Shown here: positions 8,610 to 17,049 of the stretch, in pieces | How positions within the stretch are numbered: the stretch's first letter is position 1 | Layout: every line of letters begins with the position of its first letter | Assembly: GCA_025800215.1 (NCBI GenBank) | Contig: JAOXSC010000152.1 | Location: 1-32,310, forward strand | Length of the DNA: 32,310 nt | Direction: 5' to 3' | From: Marinibacterium sp. | GTDB lineage: Bacteria > Pseudomonadota > Alphaproteobacteria > Rhodobacterales > Rhodobacteraceae | Position numbers and translations under genes: made by a program | Notes under the pieces: model-generated | Databases searched by the model: none | Told to the model about the DNA's origin: nothing | The model's input: the letters and a program-made list of their open reading frames with translations, nothing else

Positions 8610-9623
8610 ATGACAGCATTACGTGAGTATCAGCGGCTTGAAGCCACCGCGCTGTGGCGCGCGGGCGCCGATATGCAACGCCGTGAGGTGGTGATTTCCA
8701 TTGGCGATGCCACGCTGGTGATCACCGACATGCAGGACCGCCCGTTGACCCACTGGTCACTGGCCGCGATCGAACGGCAGAACCCCGGCAAGCTGCCCGC
8801 GATCTATCACCCCGATGGCGATCCCGAAGAGACGCTGGAGCTGGCCGAAGACGAGACCGAGATGATCGCCGCCATCGAACGGCTGCGCCGCGCCGTGGAA
8901 CGGGCGCGGCCGCGTCCGGGACGGTTGCGCAGCATCGGGGTGCTGGCATCGGTGCTGCTGGTGCTGGTGCTGCTGGTGGTGTGGCTGCCCGGCGCGATGA
9001 AGCGCCACGCGCTGCGTGTGGTGCCCGACATCACCCGGACCGAGATCGGGGACGACCTGCTGGCGCGGATTTCACGCGCGGCGGGGCAGCCCTGTCGGCG
9101 GCCGGGATCACATCTGGCGCTGGCCCGGCTGGCCGGGCGCACCGGTGTGGACGAGCTTTATGTGCTGCGCGCGGGCCTGGCCGAAACCCTGAGCCTGCCG
9201 GGCGGGCCCATCGTGCTGAACCGCGCGCTGGTCGAGGATCACGAGGATCCCGCCGTGGTGGCCGGTTACATCCTGGCCGAAGAGCTGCGCGGATCGCAGG
9301 TTGATCCGCTGCGGGCACTGCTGCAATTCGGCGGCCCGGTGATGGCGTTCCGGCTGCTCACCACCGGCGATGTGACGGATGCCCAGCTGGATGCCTATGC
9401 GCGCCATCTGCTGCAGATGACCCCTGCCCCGGTCGATGATACAGCCCTGCTGGCCGCCTTTGCCACCGCGTCGATCCCGTCGACGCCTTATGCCTATGCC
9501 CGCGATGTCACGGGGGAAAGCGTGCTGGCGCTGATCGAAGGTGATCCGATGGCCGGACGCGATGCGCCGCAGGTGCTGCGCGATCGCGACTGGCTGCTGG
9601 TGCAGGACATCTGCGGCGGCTGA
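8610..9623 (+). CDS. Membrane-anchored protein resembling an inactive M48 peptidase
   Basis: A 337-aa protein of unknown function. Residues 1-105 are cytoplasmic-looking and acidic in the middle (LELAEDETEMIAAIE). One strong membrane helix lies at about 108-127, and the C-terminal part is extracytoplasmic by the positive-inside rule. LYVLRAGLAETLSLPGGPIV to residue 201, then VLNRALVEDHEDPAVVAGYILAEELRG in two short stretches, follow the pattern of M48 zinc peptidases (LPGG, then AG-x-LAHEIGH). At the HExxH position the sequence is AEELR: His to Ala223, Glu224 kept, second His to Arg227. Both zinc-binding His are therefore missing, which suggests a pseudopeptidase. The gene follows the ligase terminator and converges with upp; no clear Shine-Dalgarno is seen at the ATG. 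The relation to M48 is inference from motif spacing. Confidence 0.75.
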   Translation: MTALREYQRLEATALWRAGADMQRREVVISIGDATLVITDMQDRPLTHWSLAAIERQNPGKLPAIYHPDGDPEETLELAEDETEMIAAIERLRRAVERARPRPGRLRSIGVLASVLLVLVLLVVWLPGAMKRHALRVVPDITRTEIGDDLLARISRAAGQPCRRPGSHLALARLAGRTGVDELYVLRAGLAETLSLPGGPIVLNRALVEDHEDPAVVAGYILAEELRGSQVDPLRALLQFGGPVMAFRLLTTGDVTDAQLDAYARHLLQMTPAPVDDTALLAAFATASIPSTPYAYARDVTGESVLALIEGDPMAGRDAPQVLRDRDWLLVQDICGG

Positions 9624-9640
9624 AAGGGCGGCTGAAAGGG

Positions 9641-9665
9641 TGGCGGGCTGAAGCCCGCCCTACCC
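9641..9665. repeat. REP-like hairpin, copy A
   Basis: The core GGCGGGCTGAAGCCCGCC (9642-9659) is an 8-bp inverted repeat around GA and is followed by CTACCC. The same 25-bp unit recurs at 24923-24947 and 28967-28991 in the same orientation. Here it lies between two convergent genes, where it can act as a bidirectional terminator. Confidence 0.75.
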
Positions 9666-9669
9666 GTCG

Positions 9670-10302
9670 TTACTTGGTTCCGAACATCCGGTCACCGGCA
9701 TCGCCCAGACCCGGCAGGATATAGCCCTTTTCGTTCAGCTCGCGATCCAGGGACGCGGTCACGATATGCACATCGGGATGCGCGTCTTTCATGCGGGCGA
9801 CGCCTTCGGGTGAGGCCAGAAGGCAGAGGAATTTGATGTCCGTCGCGCCCGCCTCTTTCAGCAGGTCGATCGCCGCAACCGACGAATTGCCCGTGGCCAG
9901 CATCGGATCCACCGCGATGACGGGGCGGTCGGCCAGCGGCTCGGGCACTTTGAAATAGTATTGCACCGGCTCCAGCGTCTTGGCGTCGCGGTAAAGGCCG
10001 ACAAACCCCACCCGCGCCGACGGAACGAGTTCCAGAACCCCATCGAGCATCCCGTTGCCTGCGCGCAGGATCGACACCAGCGCCAGTTTCTTGCCCGCCA
10101 GCACCGGCGCATCCATTTCTTCCAGCGGGGTGTCGATGGGCTGCGATGTCAGCGGCAGTTCGCGGGTGATCTCATAAGCCAGCAGCAGCGTGATTTCCTT
10201 GAGCAGCCGCCGAAAATCGGCCGTGGGCGTGGCTTTGTCGCGCATCAGGCTCAGCTTGTGCTGGACCAGCGGGTGATCCACAACGGTCAGGTAATCGGAC
10301 AT
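9670..10302 (-). CDS. upp: Uracil phosphoribosyltransferase
   Basis: A 210-aa uracil phosphoribosyltransferase converting uracil and PRPP to UMP; the length is that of the family. The PRPP loop [10 protein letters not shown] is at 131-140. The uracil-binding C-terminal motif [18 protein letters not shown] ends the protein, and SILRAGNGM (78-85) is also typical. An AGGAG lies about 8 bases before the ATG. It is the last gene of the leftward nucleoside operon, 63 bp after deoB, and salvages the uracil released by the pyrimidine nucleoside phosphorylase upstream. Confidence 0.97.
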   Translation of the reverse strand: MSDYLTVVDHPLVQHKLSLMRDKATPTADFRRLLKEITLLLAYEITRELPLTSQPIDTPLEEMDAPVLAGKKLALVSILRAGNGMLDGVLELVPSARVGFVGLYRDAKTLEPVQYYFKVPEPLADRPVIAVDPMLATGNSSVAAIDLLKEAGATDIKFLCLLASPEGVARMKDAHPDVHIVTASLDRELNEKGYILPGLGDAGDRMFGTK

Positions 10303-10365
10303 GGGCGGGCTCCTGTCATAAATGTGGTCGTATAGGGGGAACGCAGCACCCCCCGCAAGTCGGTG

Positions 10366-11586
10366 TCAGAGGAAAGACCGTCCCGGCCCCTGCGCCGGAA
10401 CCCCCAGATGCGCGGCCACACTGGCCGCCACATCGGCAAAGCGAACCTGGCCATCCTGGCCGATCGGCCCCGCCCCTGCGCCCGCGATCAGCACCGGCAC
10501 CCGTTCGCGGGTGTGATCGGTGCCCCCACAGCTTGGGTCATTGCCGTGATCCGCCGTCAGCACCAGTAGATCATCGTCGCGCAGACGCCCCAGCAGCCCG
10601 GCCAGCGCGGCGTCGAACCATTCCAGCGCCCGTGCGTATCCCGAAATGTCGCGACGGTGGCCGTAGAGGCTGTCGAATTCCACAAAATTGGCAAAGGTCA
10701 GGCTGCCATCTGCCGCCGTGTCGATCAGCTCCGACAGGTGCCCCATCAGATCGGCATCCGACCCTTTGCGGATCTCGTCGATGCCCTGCATGGAAAAGAT
10801 GTCACCGATCTTGCCGATGCCATAGACGCGGCCTCCGGCCTGCTGCACCCAGTTGGTCAGGATCGGCTCGGGCGGGGTCACGGCATAGTCGCGGCGGTTG
10901 GTGGTGCGGGTGAACCCGGTTTGCGCATCGCCGACAAAGGGGCGTGCGATCACGCGGCCGACCTTCATCTTGTGCAGGCGCGGCGCCAGCGCGGCACAGA
11001 GCGTCAGCAGCCGATCAAGGCCAAAATGCTCTTCATGCGCGGCGATCTGGAACACGCTGTCGGCCGAGGTATAGCAGATGGGCCAGCCGCTGCGGATATG
11101 TTCGCCCCCCAGATCGGCAATGATCGTGGTGCCCGAGGCGTGGCAATCGCCCAGGATCCCGTCCGTCCCTGCCAGCGCGGCCACATGGGCCGACAGATCG
11201 GCGGGAAACGCCGGGCCGCTGGCCGGGAAATAGTGCCAGTCCCACGGCACCGGCAGCCCGGCCAGTTCCCAATGGCCCGACGGCGTATCCTTACCGCGCG
11301 ACTGTTCGGTGGCCGCCCCCCATCGCCCGCCGGGCGTGGCGGTCAGGCCCGGCGCGTCATCGCCCGATGCCAGCCGCACCGCCGCCCCAAGACCCAGCCC
11401 ATCCAGCACCGGCAGGTGCAGCGGGCCGCTGCGGCCATCTTCGGCCTCGCCCCGCGCGCAGGCGCGGGCGATATGGGCCACGGTATTGGCACCGGTGTCG
11501 GGCACCGATCCATTGAAATACTGTGCGGCATCCGGCGCCCCGCCGATGCCAACCGAATCCATCACCACCAGGAATGCGCGCGCCAT
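10366..11586 (-). CDS. deoB: Phosphopentomutase
   Basis: A 406-aa phosphopentomutase (E. coli DeoB is about the same length). It interconverts (deoxy)ribose-1-phosphate and (deoxy)ribose-5-phosphate. This alkaline-phosphatase-superfamily protein carries the metal-binding start [13 protein letters not shown] (Asp10), the phospho-Thr site [11 protein letters not shown] (Thr101) and the late metal site [19 protein letters not shown]. The ATG overlaps the deoA stop by one base (TGATG), indicating translational coupling. It takes the sugar phosphate made by DeoA into central metabolism. Confidence 0.97.
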   Translation of the reverse strand: MARAFLVVMDSVGIGGAPDAAQYFNGSVPDTGANTVAHIARACARGEAEDGRSGPLHLPVLDGLGLGAAVRLASGDDAPGLTATPGGRWGAATEQSRGKDTPSGHWELAGLPVPWDWHYFPASGPAFPADLSAHVAALAGTDGILGDCHASGTTIIADLGGEHIRSGWPICYTSADSVFQIAAHEEHFGLDRLLTLCAALAPRLHKMKVGRVIARPFVGDAQTGFTRTTNRRDYAVTPPEPILTNWVQQAGGRVYGIGKIGDIFSMQGIDEIRKGSDADLMGHLSELIDTAADGSLTFANFVEFDSLYGHRRDISGYARALEWFDAALAGLLGRLRDDDLLVLTADHGNDPSCGGTDHTRERVPVLIAGAGAGPIGQDGQVRFADVAASVAAHLGVPAQGPGRSFL

Positions 11587-12890
11587 CAGCCGATCCTTTC
11601 ATGGATCAGCGGCGGCAGATCCGGGGCGCTGTCCGACAGGGTGATGGCGGCGCGCAGCGCGTCTTCGGCGCGGCGGCCGGTGTCTTCACGGCTGGCATGC
11701 ACCACACCCAGCGGGGTACGCGGGGTCACCACATCGCCCAGCGTCACCAGATCCGAAAACCCGACCGACGGATCAATCACATCACTTTCGACCTGACGCC
11801 CCCCGCCCAGGGCCACCACCGCAAGGCCAAGCGCTTCGCCATCAATGGCGCTGACATAGCCGCTGGCACCGGCTGGAACCTCGCGGATGACATTGGCCTC
11901 GGGCAGGAACCGCGCCCAGCTGTCGGCAAAGCCCAACGGCCCGCCCATCGCCGCGAGCATCCGGCCAAAGCGCTCGGCCGCGCGGCCATCGGCGATCACC
12001 GCGCGGATGCGCTCGGCCCCATCGGCATCATCATCCGCCAGCCCCGCATCCGCCAGCAGCACCGCGCCAAGCGCCGCCGTCACATCGACCAGCGGGCCGG
12101 GGGCGGCGCCGGTAAGGGCGCGCATGACCTCGGCCACCTCAAGCGCATTGCCCAGCGACGGGGCAAGCGGGCGGTTCATGTCGGTGATCAGCGCCCGTGT
12201 CCGGCAGCCCGCCGCATTGGCGGTCTCGGTCAGTGCCTGCGCCAGGGCGCGCGCGTCATCCGCCGTTTTCATGAAGGCACCGCTGCCCAGTTTGACATCC
12301 AGCACCAGCCCGTCCGGGGCCGCCGCCAGTTTCTTGGACAGGATCGACGCGGTGATCAGATCGAGGCTTTCGACCGTCGCACTGACGTCTCGGATCGCGT
12401 AAAGCCGTTTGTCCGCCGGGGCGATGTCAGAGGTGGCCCCCACAATGGCGCAGCCCACCTGCCCCAGCACATCGTGCAGGCGATCCTGCGTCAGCGACGT
12501 GGTGACACCGGGGATCGCTTCGAGCTTGTCGAGCGTCCCGCCCGTATGGCCCAGCCCCCGGCCCGAGATCATCGGCACATAGGCCCCGCATTCGGCCAGC
12601 GCAGGCGCCAGCAGCAGCGACACGCAGTCACCCACCCCACCGGTGGAATGCTTGTCGAGCACCGGGCCATCAAGATCCCAGCCGAGCACCCGGCCGCTGT
12701 CGCGCATGGCCAGCGTCAGGGCCGCGCGGCCATCAGGGCCAAGACCATTCAGGCACACGGCCATGGCAAAGGCCGCGGCCTGCGCATCGCTGACACTGTG
12801 ATCGGCCAGACCGCGGGCAAACCAGTTCAGCGCGTCGGATGACGGCGTGTCGCCCCGGCGCACGGTGGCGATGATGGCACGGGCATCCAT
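11586..12890 (-). CDS. deoA: Thymidine phosphorylase
   Basis: A 434-aa pyrimidine-nucleoside phosphorylase that splits thymidine or deoxyuridine with phosphate into base and deoxyribose-1-phosphate. The family signature is visible as [17 protein letters not shown] followed by [20 protein letters not shown] (about residues 80-131). The N-terminus [20 protein letters not shown] is also typical. The start lies 2 bases after the cdd stop and the end overlaps deoB, so it is co-translated with both. Released deoxyribose-1-phosphate goes to DeoB and the base to Upp. Confidence 0.96.
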   Translation of the reverse strand: MDARAIIATVRRGDTPSSDALNWFARGLADHSVSDAQAAAFAMAVCLNGLGPDGRAALTLAMRDSGRVLGWDLDGPVLDKHSTGGVGDCVSLLLAPALAECGAYVPMISGRGLGHTGGTLDKLEAIPGVTTSLTQDRLHDVLGQVGCAIVGATSDIAPADKRLYAIRDVSATVESLDLITASILSKKLAAAPDGLVLDVKLGSGAFMKTADDARALAQALTETANAAGCRTRALITDMNRPLAPSLGNALEVAEVMRALTGAAPGPLVDVTAALGAVLLADAGLADDDADGAERIRAVIADGRAAERFGRMLAAMGGPLGFADSWARFLPEANVIREVPAGASGYVSAIDGEALGLAVVALGGGRQVESDVIDPSVGFSDLVTLGDVVTPRTPLGVVHASREDTGRRAEDALRAAITLSDSAPDLPPLIHERIG

Positions 12891-12892
12891 GG

Positions 12893-13285
12893 TCAGTCGC
12901 GCGCCAGATGCGCGGGCACAAAGGCACCGGGCAGCAATTCGGCCAGGGTCATCACCTGTTCGACCCCGCCGGTGGTGGCCATGGTGACGCGCACGTCCCC
13001 CTTGCCGAATTCTGCCAACTTCTGCCGGCAGCCGCCGCAGGGGGTCACGGGCATGGGGCTGCCCGCGATCACGTAGACCTCGGTCATTTCGGTTTCACCG
13101 GCCGCAACCATGGCGGCGATGGCGCCGGCTTCGGCGCAGGTGCCTTCGGGATAGGCCACGTTTTCCACGTTGCATCCCACATAGACCGCGCCCGATGCCG
13201 CGCGCAGCGCCGCGCCGACCTGAAAATTCGAATAGGGGGCATAGGCCTTTTGCCTTACATCGGTGGCCGCATCCTTGAGTGTCAT
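12893..13285 (-). CDS. cdd: Cytidine deaminase
   Basis: A 130-aa homotetrameric-type cytidine deaminase, hydrolysing (deoxy)cytidine to (deoxy)uridine. Zinc ligands and catalytic acid are present: Cys50 and Glu52 in TCAEAGAI, and Cys83 and Cys86 in TPCGGCRQ. The YAPYSNFQVGAAL start motif binds the nucleoside. The more common CAERTAI appears here as CAEAGAI, a tolerated variation. Its ATG overlaps the upstream bicupin stop by four bases (ATGA), and deoA starts 2 bases after it. It feeds the phosphorylase encoded by deoA. Confidence 0.96.
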   Translation of the reverse strand: MTLKDAATDVRQKAYAPYSNFQVGAALRAASGAVYVGCNVENVAYPEGTCAEAGAIAAMVAAGETEMTEVYVIAGSPMPVTPCGGCRQKLAEFGKGDVRVTMATTGGVEQVMTLAELLPGAFVPAHLARD

Positions 13286-14373
13286 TGGGGCTCCAACTCT
13301 GTCTTGAACGATCCGGGCAGTGTCACTTCGAGGATCTCGATATCCTCGCTGGGGGCTGCCCAGCGGGTGCGCATACCCGGAGGGATCACATACGCGTCCC
13401 CCGCCCCAAGCGCAAAGGGATCCTTGCCTTCCCCTTCGAGCGTCAGCGTGCCGGACATCACGAAGCCGAACAGAATATCGGTGTCATGACGGGCCCAGAC
13501 CGGTGTGCCGTCGCCCCGACGCACCACCTGCACCGATGCGACACCTTTGGTGTTGGTCCCGATCGTGGTGTCGCGGCAGATGTACCCCGGCAGGCGGAAC
13601 GGCCCCCAGTCTGCGCCGCTGGCCTGATTATAGACAAATTTCTGACCCTGCCATTCGCGGTCGGGCCGCAGATGGGGGGTTGGCAGCGTCATGTCGTGGT
13701 CGATCTCGGTGATGTGCTCGGCGGGCACGCCGATCTCGATCACCTCGATCCCGTCGCTGGCTTCGAGCACGCGATGGCGGATTTCGGGCGGCTGGATGAA
13801 ACAGTCGCCCGCCGTCAGGCGCATCGGCGGGCCCTGATCTTCATAGACCACATCGACCCAGCCCTTGATGCAAAAGATCAGCTGGAACCCCACCTTGTGG
13901 AAATGCACCATGTCGGGCACCGGCCCGCCATCGGGGATGCGGATATGGCTGGCAATGATCGACCCGCCCAGGCGCGATGGCACCAGATCGCGGTAATGCA
14001 TCCCGGCCCGCCCGATGATCCAGGGCGCCTGATCCGCCAGGCGGCGCACCACAAAGGCATGATCGGTCTGCGGCAGCACCAGCGGGGGGTTGCGTTCTTC
14101 GATCTCGATTACGGTGCCATTGGGCGCGGTCAGCCGCCGCGCGCCGTCGGCAAAGCCTGCCGGATCGTCGGTCAGGATGCGCAGCGTGCCCGGCGCCTCA
14201 TCCGCGCCCTTTTCGATGCGCAGCCTCAGCCCGTGGCCGGAAAACACCCCAACCTGCGGATCATCGGCGGGATAGATCATATCCAGCCGCATGCCCAGCA
14301 CCTTGGTGTAAAACGGAATATCGTCGCGCAGCTCCTGCGTGGGCAGGCGCATTTCAGCAATTACGTCGCTCAT
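13282..14373 (-). CDS. VOC-bicupin fusion protein of the nucleoside operon
   Basis: A 363-aa protein of unknown function with three parts. Residues about 14-93 resemble half a VOC/glyoxalase module (LRDDIPFYTKVLGMRLDMIY, ending APNGTVIEIEER). A first cupin follows (about 125-215), with possible metal ligands His157, His159 and His200 in VHFHKVGFQLIFCIKG and PPEIRHRV. The second cupin (about 260-350) has His296 but MRTRW where the C-terminal His would be, so it looks structural. It is the first gene of the operon and overlaps cdd by 4 bp. Such proteins are usually metal-dependent dioxygenases, isomerases or sugar-binding proteins. Position suggests a role with nucleosides or the released (deoxy)ribose, but nothing in the sequence fixes a reaction. 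Confidence 0.85.
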   Translation of the reverse strand: MSDVIAEMRLPTQELRDDIPFYTKVLGMRLDMIYPADDPQVGVFSGHGLRLRIEKGADEAPGTLRILTDDPAGFADGARRLTAPNGTVIEIEERNPPLVLPQTDHAFVVRRLADQAPWIIGRAGMHYRDLVPSRLGGSIIASHIRIPDGGPVPDMVHFHKVGFQLIFCIKGWVDVVYEDQGPPMRLTAGDCFIQPPEIRHRVLEASDGIEVIEIGVPAEHITEIDHDMTLPTPHLRPDREWQGQKFVYNQASGADWGPFRLPGYICRDTTIGTNTKGVASVQVVRRGDGTPVWARHDTDILFGFVMSGTLTLEGEGKDPFALGAGDAYVIPPGMRTRWAAPSEDIEILEVTLPGSFKTELEPQ

Positions 14374-14443
14374 CTGTCCTCACTTCCGGGCTGACAGTGG
14401 CCCCGCCCTTGCCAATTTGCAAGACAGAGGGCAAAGCCCTGTT

Positions 14444-14457
14444 ACCAAAACTTTGGT
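14444..14457. promoter_or_regulatory. ACCAAA-AC-TTTGGT inverted repeat
   Basis: A 6-bp inverted repeat with a 2-nt centre in the divergent region between the bicupin operon and maeB. Its right arm TTGGTTT (14453-14459) recurs 21 bp away at 14474-14480, i.e. about two helical turns, as part of the larger palindrome. The two may be a pair of operators. Confidence 0.4.
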
Positions 14458-14474
14458 TTCCGCGACACATAAAT

Positions 14475-14492
14475 TGGTTTAACGTTAAACCA
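14475..14492. promoter_or_regulatory. 18-bp perfect palindrome upstream of maeB
   Basis: TGGTTTAACGTTAAACCA is a perfect palindrome 24 bp before the maeB ATG. It abuts a -10-like CATAAT (14491-14496). The central AACGTT dyad is the form seen in LacI/GalR-family operators (centre CG flanked by A/T), so repression of maeB by such a factor is a fair guess. The regulator itself is not in the window. Confidence 0.6.
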
Positions 14493-14516
14493 TAATCGCG
14501 GTTGAGGAGATCCGCC

Positions 14517-16790
14517 ATGTCCGACAAGGAAACACTGCGCCAGGCCGCACTGTTTTACCACGCCAATCCCAAGCCCGGCAAACTTGAAATCCGCGCCACC
14601 AAGCCGATGGCCAATGGCCGCGATCTGGCGCGCGCCTATTCGCCCGGCGTGGCCGAAGCCTGCCTTGAAATCAAGGACGACACCGCCAATGCCGCCCTTT
14701 ACACGTCGCGCGCCAATCTGGTGGCGGTGGTGTCGAACGGCACGGCGGTTCTGGGGCTGGGCAATATCGGTGCGCTGGCTTCCAAACCGGTGATGGAAGG
14801 CAAGGCGGTGCTGTTCAAGAAATTCGCCAATATCGACTGTTTCGACATCGAACTGGACGAACCCGACCCCGAAAAGCTTGCCGACATCGTGTGCGCGCTG
14901 GAACCCACCTTTGGGGCGATCAACCTGGAAGACATCAAGGCGCCCGACTGTTTCATCGTCGAAAAGCTGTGCCGCGAGCGCATGAACATCCCCGTCTTTC
15001 ACGATGACCAGCACGGCACCGCCATCGTCGTCGGGGCCGCCGCCAAGAACGCGCTGCATGTGGCAGGCAAGGCATTCGAAGACATCAAGGTCGTGTCGAC
15101 CGGCGGCGGGGCGGCGGGGATTGCCTGTCTCAACATGCTGCTGTCGCTTGGGGTCAAACGCGAAAACGTCTGGCTGTGTGACCTGCACGGGCTGGTGCAC
15201 GAAGGCCGCACCGAAGACATGACCCCGCAAAAGGCGGAGTATGCGCAAGCGTCGGATCTGCGCAGCCTGGACGAGGTGATCGAAGGCGCCGATCTGTTCC
15301 TGGGCCTCAGCGGCCCCAATGTGCTGAGCGCGGACATGGTCAAGCGCATGGCCCCGCGCCCCATCATCTTTGCTCTGGCCAACCCCAACCCCGAAATCGC
15401 GCCCGACGTGGCCCGCGCGGCCGCCCCCGATGCGATCATCGCCACCGGGCGCAGCGACTTTCCCAATCAGGTCAACAATGTCCTGTGCTTTCCCTTCATC
15501 TTTCGGGGCGCGCTGGATGTGGGCGCCACCGAGATCAACGAAGCCATGAAACTGGCCTGCGTGGACGGCATCGCTCAGCTCGCCCGCGCCACCACGAGCG
15601 CCGAGGCGGCCGAGGCCTACAAGGGTGAACAGATGACCTTTGGCCCCGATTACCTGATCCCCAAACCCTTTGACCCGCGTCTGGTGGCCGTGGTGTCCAC
15701 CGCCGTGGCCAAAGCGGCCATGGACACCGGCGTGGCGACCCGCCCCCTGCCCGACATCGACGCCTATCAGCAAGAGCTCAATTCGTCGGTCTTCAAATCC
15801 GCCTTCATCATGCGCCCGGTCTTTGACGCCGCCGCCAGCGAAGCGCGCCGCATCGTCTTTGCCGAAGGCGAAGACGAACGGGTGCTGCGCTGCGCTCAGG
15901 CGATGATCGAAGAAACCAGCGAACAGCCCATCCTGATCGGTCGCCCCGACGTGATGCACAAGCGCTGCGAGAAACTGGGGCTCAAGATCCGCCCCGGCCA
16001 GGATTGCCCCATCGTCAACCCGCTCAAGGATGAACGCTATCGCGAATACTGGCAGACCTATCATTCGATCATGTGCCGCAAGGGTGTGACCCCTGACATC
16101 GCGCGCGCCATCATGCGCACCAACACCACCGCCATCGGCGCCGTCATGGTTCACCGGCAAGAGGCCGACAGCCTGATCTGCGGCACCTTCGGCCAGTATC
16201 ACTGGCATCTGAACTATATCGAACAGGTGCTGGCCGATGCCGACCGTCAGCCGCAGGGCGCGCTCAGCCTGATGATCCACGAAGACGGGCCGCTCTTTAT
16301 TGCCGATACCCAGGTGCATATGGATCCCACGCCCGAGCAGATCGCCGAAATCGCGCTTGGGGCCGCGCGCCACGTGCGCCGCTTTGGCATCAAACCCAAT
16401 GTGGCCTTCTGTGCGCAATCGCAGTTCGGCAATCACGGGGCCAGCAATGGCGAAAACCTGCGTCAGGCCATGGCGATCCTGGACGGGCGTGATGTCGATT
16501 TCACCTATGAGGGCGAAATGACCATCGACGCCGCGCTCGACCCGCAGCTGCGCGCCCGCATCTTCCCCGCCAACCGGATGAAAGGTGCGGCCAATGTGCT
16601 GGTCTTTGAACATGCGGATGCGGCCGGCGGGGTGCGCTCGATCCTCAAGATGCGGGGCGACAGCCTTGAAATCGGGCCGATCCTGATGGGGATGGGCAAC
16701 CGCGCCCATATCGTCACCCCCGCCATCACCGCGCGCGGGCTGCTGAACATGACCGCCATCGCGGGAACGCCGGTTGCCCAATACGGCTGA
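14517..16790 (+). CDS. maeB: NADP-dependent malic enzyme fused to phosphotransacetylase-like domain
   Basis: A 757-aa MaeB-type malic enzyme: malate + NADP gives pyruvate + CO2 + NADPH. The malic domain (about 20-160) contains [12 protein letters not shown] and [15 protein letters not shown]. The NAD(P)-binding domain (about 165-430) has [18 protein letters not shown] and ALANPNPEI. From about 440 to the end a phosphate acetyl/butyryl-transferase-like domain follows ([36 protein letters not shown]), a regulatory acetyl-CoA-sensing domain in studied homologues. The ATG follows GAGGAGA (14504-14510) with 6-base spacing; an in-frame TTG at 14502 overlaps that site and is rejected. It supplies NADPH and pyruvate during growth on acyl-CoA-yielding substrates, fitting its neighbours prpE and fad. 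Confidence 0.96.
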   Translation: MSDKETLRQAALFYHANPKPGKLEIRATKPMANGRDLARAYSPGVAEACLEIKDDTANAALYTSRANLVAVVSNGTAVLGLGNIGALASKPVMEGKAVLFKKFANIDCFDIELDEPDPEKLADIVCALEPTFGAINLEDIKAPDCFIVEKLCRERMNIPVFHDDQHGTAIVVGAAAKNALHVAGKAFEDIKVVSTGGGAAGIACLNMLLSLGVKRENVWLCDLHGLVHEGRTEDMTPQKAEYAQASDLRSLDEVIEGADLFLGLSGPNVLSADMVKRMAPRPIIFALANPNPEIAPDVARAAAPDAIIATGRSDFPNQVNNVLCFPFIFRGALDVGATEINEAMKLACVDGIAQLARATTSAEAAEAYKGEQMTFGPDYLIPKPFDPRLVAVVSTAVAKAAMDTGVATRPLPDIDAYQQELNSSVFKSAFIMRPVFDAAASEARRIVFAEGEDERVLRCAQAMIEETSEQPILIGRPDVMHKRCEKLGLKIRPGQDCPIVNPLKDERYREYWQTYHSIMCRKGVTPDIARAIMRTNTTAIGAVMVHRQEADSLICGTFGQYHWHLNYIEQVLADADRQPQGALSLMIHEDGPLFIADTQVHMDPTPEQIAEIALGAARHVRRFGIKPNVAFCAQSQFGNHGASNGENLRQAMAILDGRDVDFTYEGEMTIDAALDPQLRARIFPANRMKGAANVLVFEHADAAGGVRSILKMRGDSLEIGPILMGMGNRAHIVTPAITARGLLNMTAIAGTPVAQYG

Positions 16791-16808
16791 CCCATAGGCG
16801 CGCAGATC

Positions 16809-16841
16809 AAGGGGCGGGGTCGGCAAACCCCGCCCCTTTTT
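16809..16841 (+). terminator. Rho-independent terminator after maeB
   Basis: AAGGGGCGGGG (16809-16819) pairs with CCCCGCCCCTT (16828-16838) around an 8-nt loop, and the T-run extends to 16841. It lies 18 bases after the maeB stop. Confidence 0.9.
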
Positions 16842-16847
16842 GCTGCA

Positions 16848-16864
16848 TTTGCAAGGTTTGCAAA
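16848..16864. promoter_or_regulatory. TTTGCAAG-G-TTTGCAAA operator-like pair (distal)
   Basis: Two TTTGCAA elements start 9 bp apart directly after the maeB terminator and about 185 bp before the prpE ATG. TTTGCAAA-type elements are bound by the short-chain acyl-CoA-responsive ScfR family (RamB, PccR). As I recall, PccR of Rhodobacter sphaeroides uses TTTGCAAA-N4-TTTGCAAA (12-bp period), so the 9-bp period here differs. Confidence 0.55.
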
Positions 16865-16905
16865 ATCACCGCCCGCCCCGTGCATCCAGCAAATACAGGC
16901 CCGAT

Positions 16906-16943
16906 TTTGCAAAATTTGCAGATTTTCCAGGATCTGCAAATTT
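16906..16943. promoter_or_regulatory. TTTGCAAA cluster with perfect 12-bp inverted repeat (proximal)
   Basis: TTTGCAAA (16906-16913) is followed 9 bp on by TTTGCAGA (16915). AAATTTGCAGAT (16912-16923) and ATCTGCAAATTT (16932-16943) form a perfect 12-bp inverted repeat with an 8-nt spacer. A -35-like TTGACG (16945-16950) abuts it; no convincing -10 is visible. The position just upstream of a -35 fits control of prpE by an ScfR/PccR-like factor. Confidence 0.65.
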
Positions 16944-17049
16944 ATTGACGATATTTTACAACCCCCTGCCACGGCCCTTGCCGCACCCCCATGTCGTTCT
17001 TTACCCCTGTACCCAAGCGAGGAGCAGCCATTGAGGAGGAGGCGACCCC

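Noticed and set aside
14442..16826. Very long open frame antisense to maeB (794 codons)
   Set aside because: Same kind of shadow; no domain pattern, and maeB is unmistakable on the + strand.
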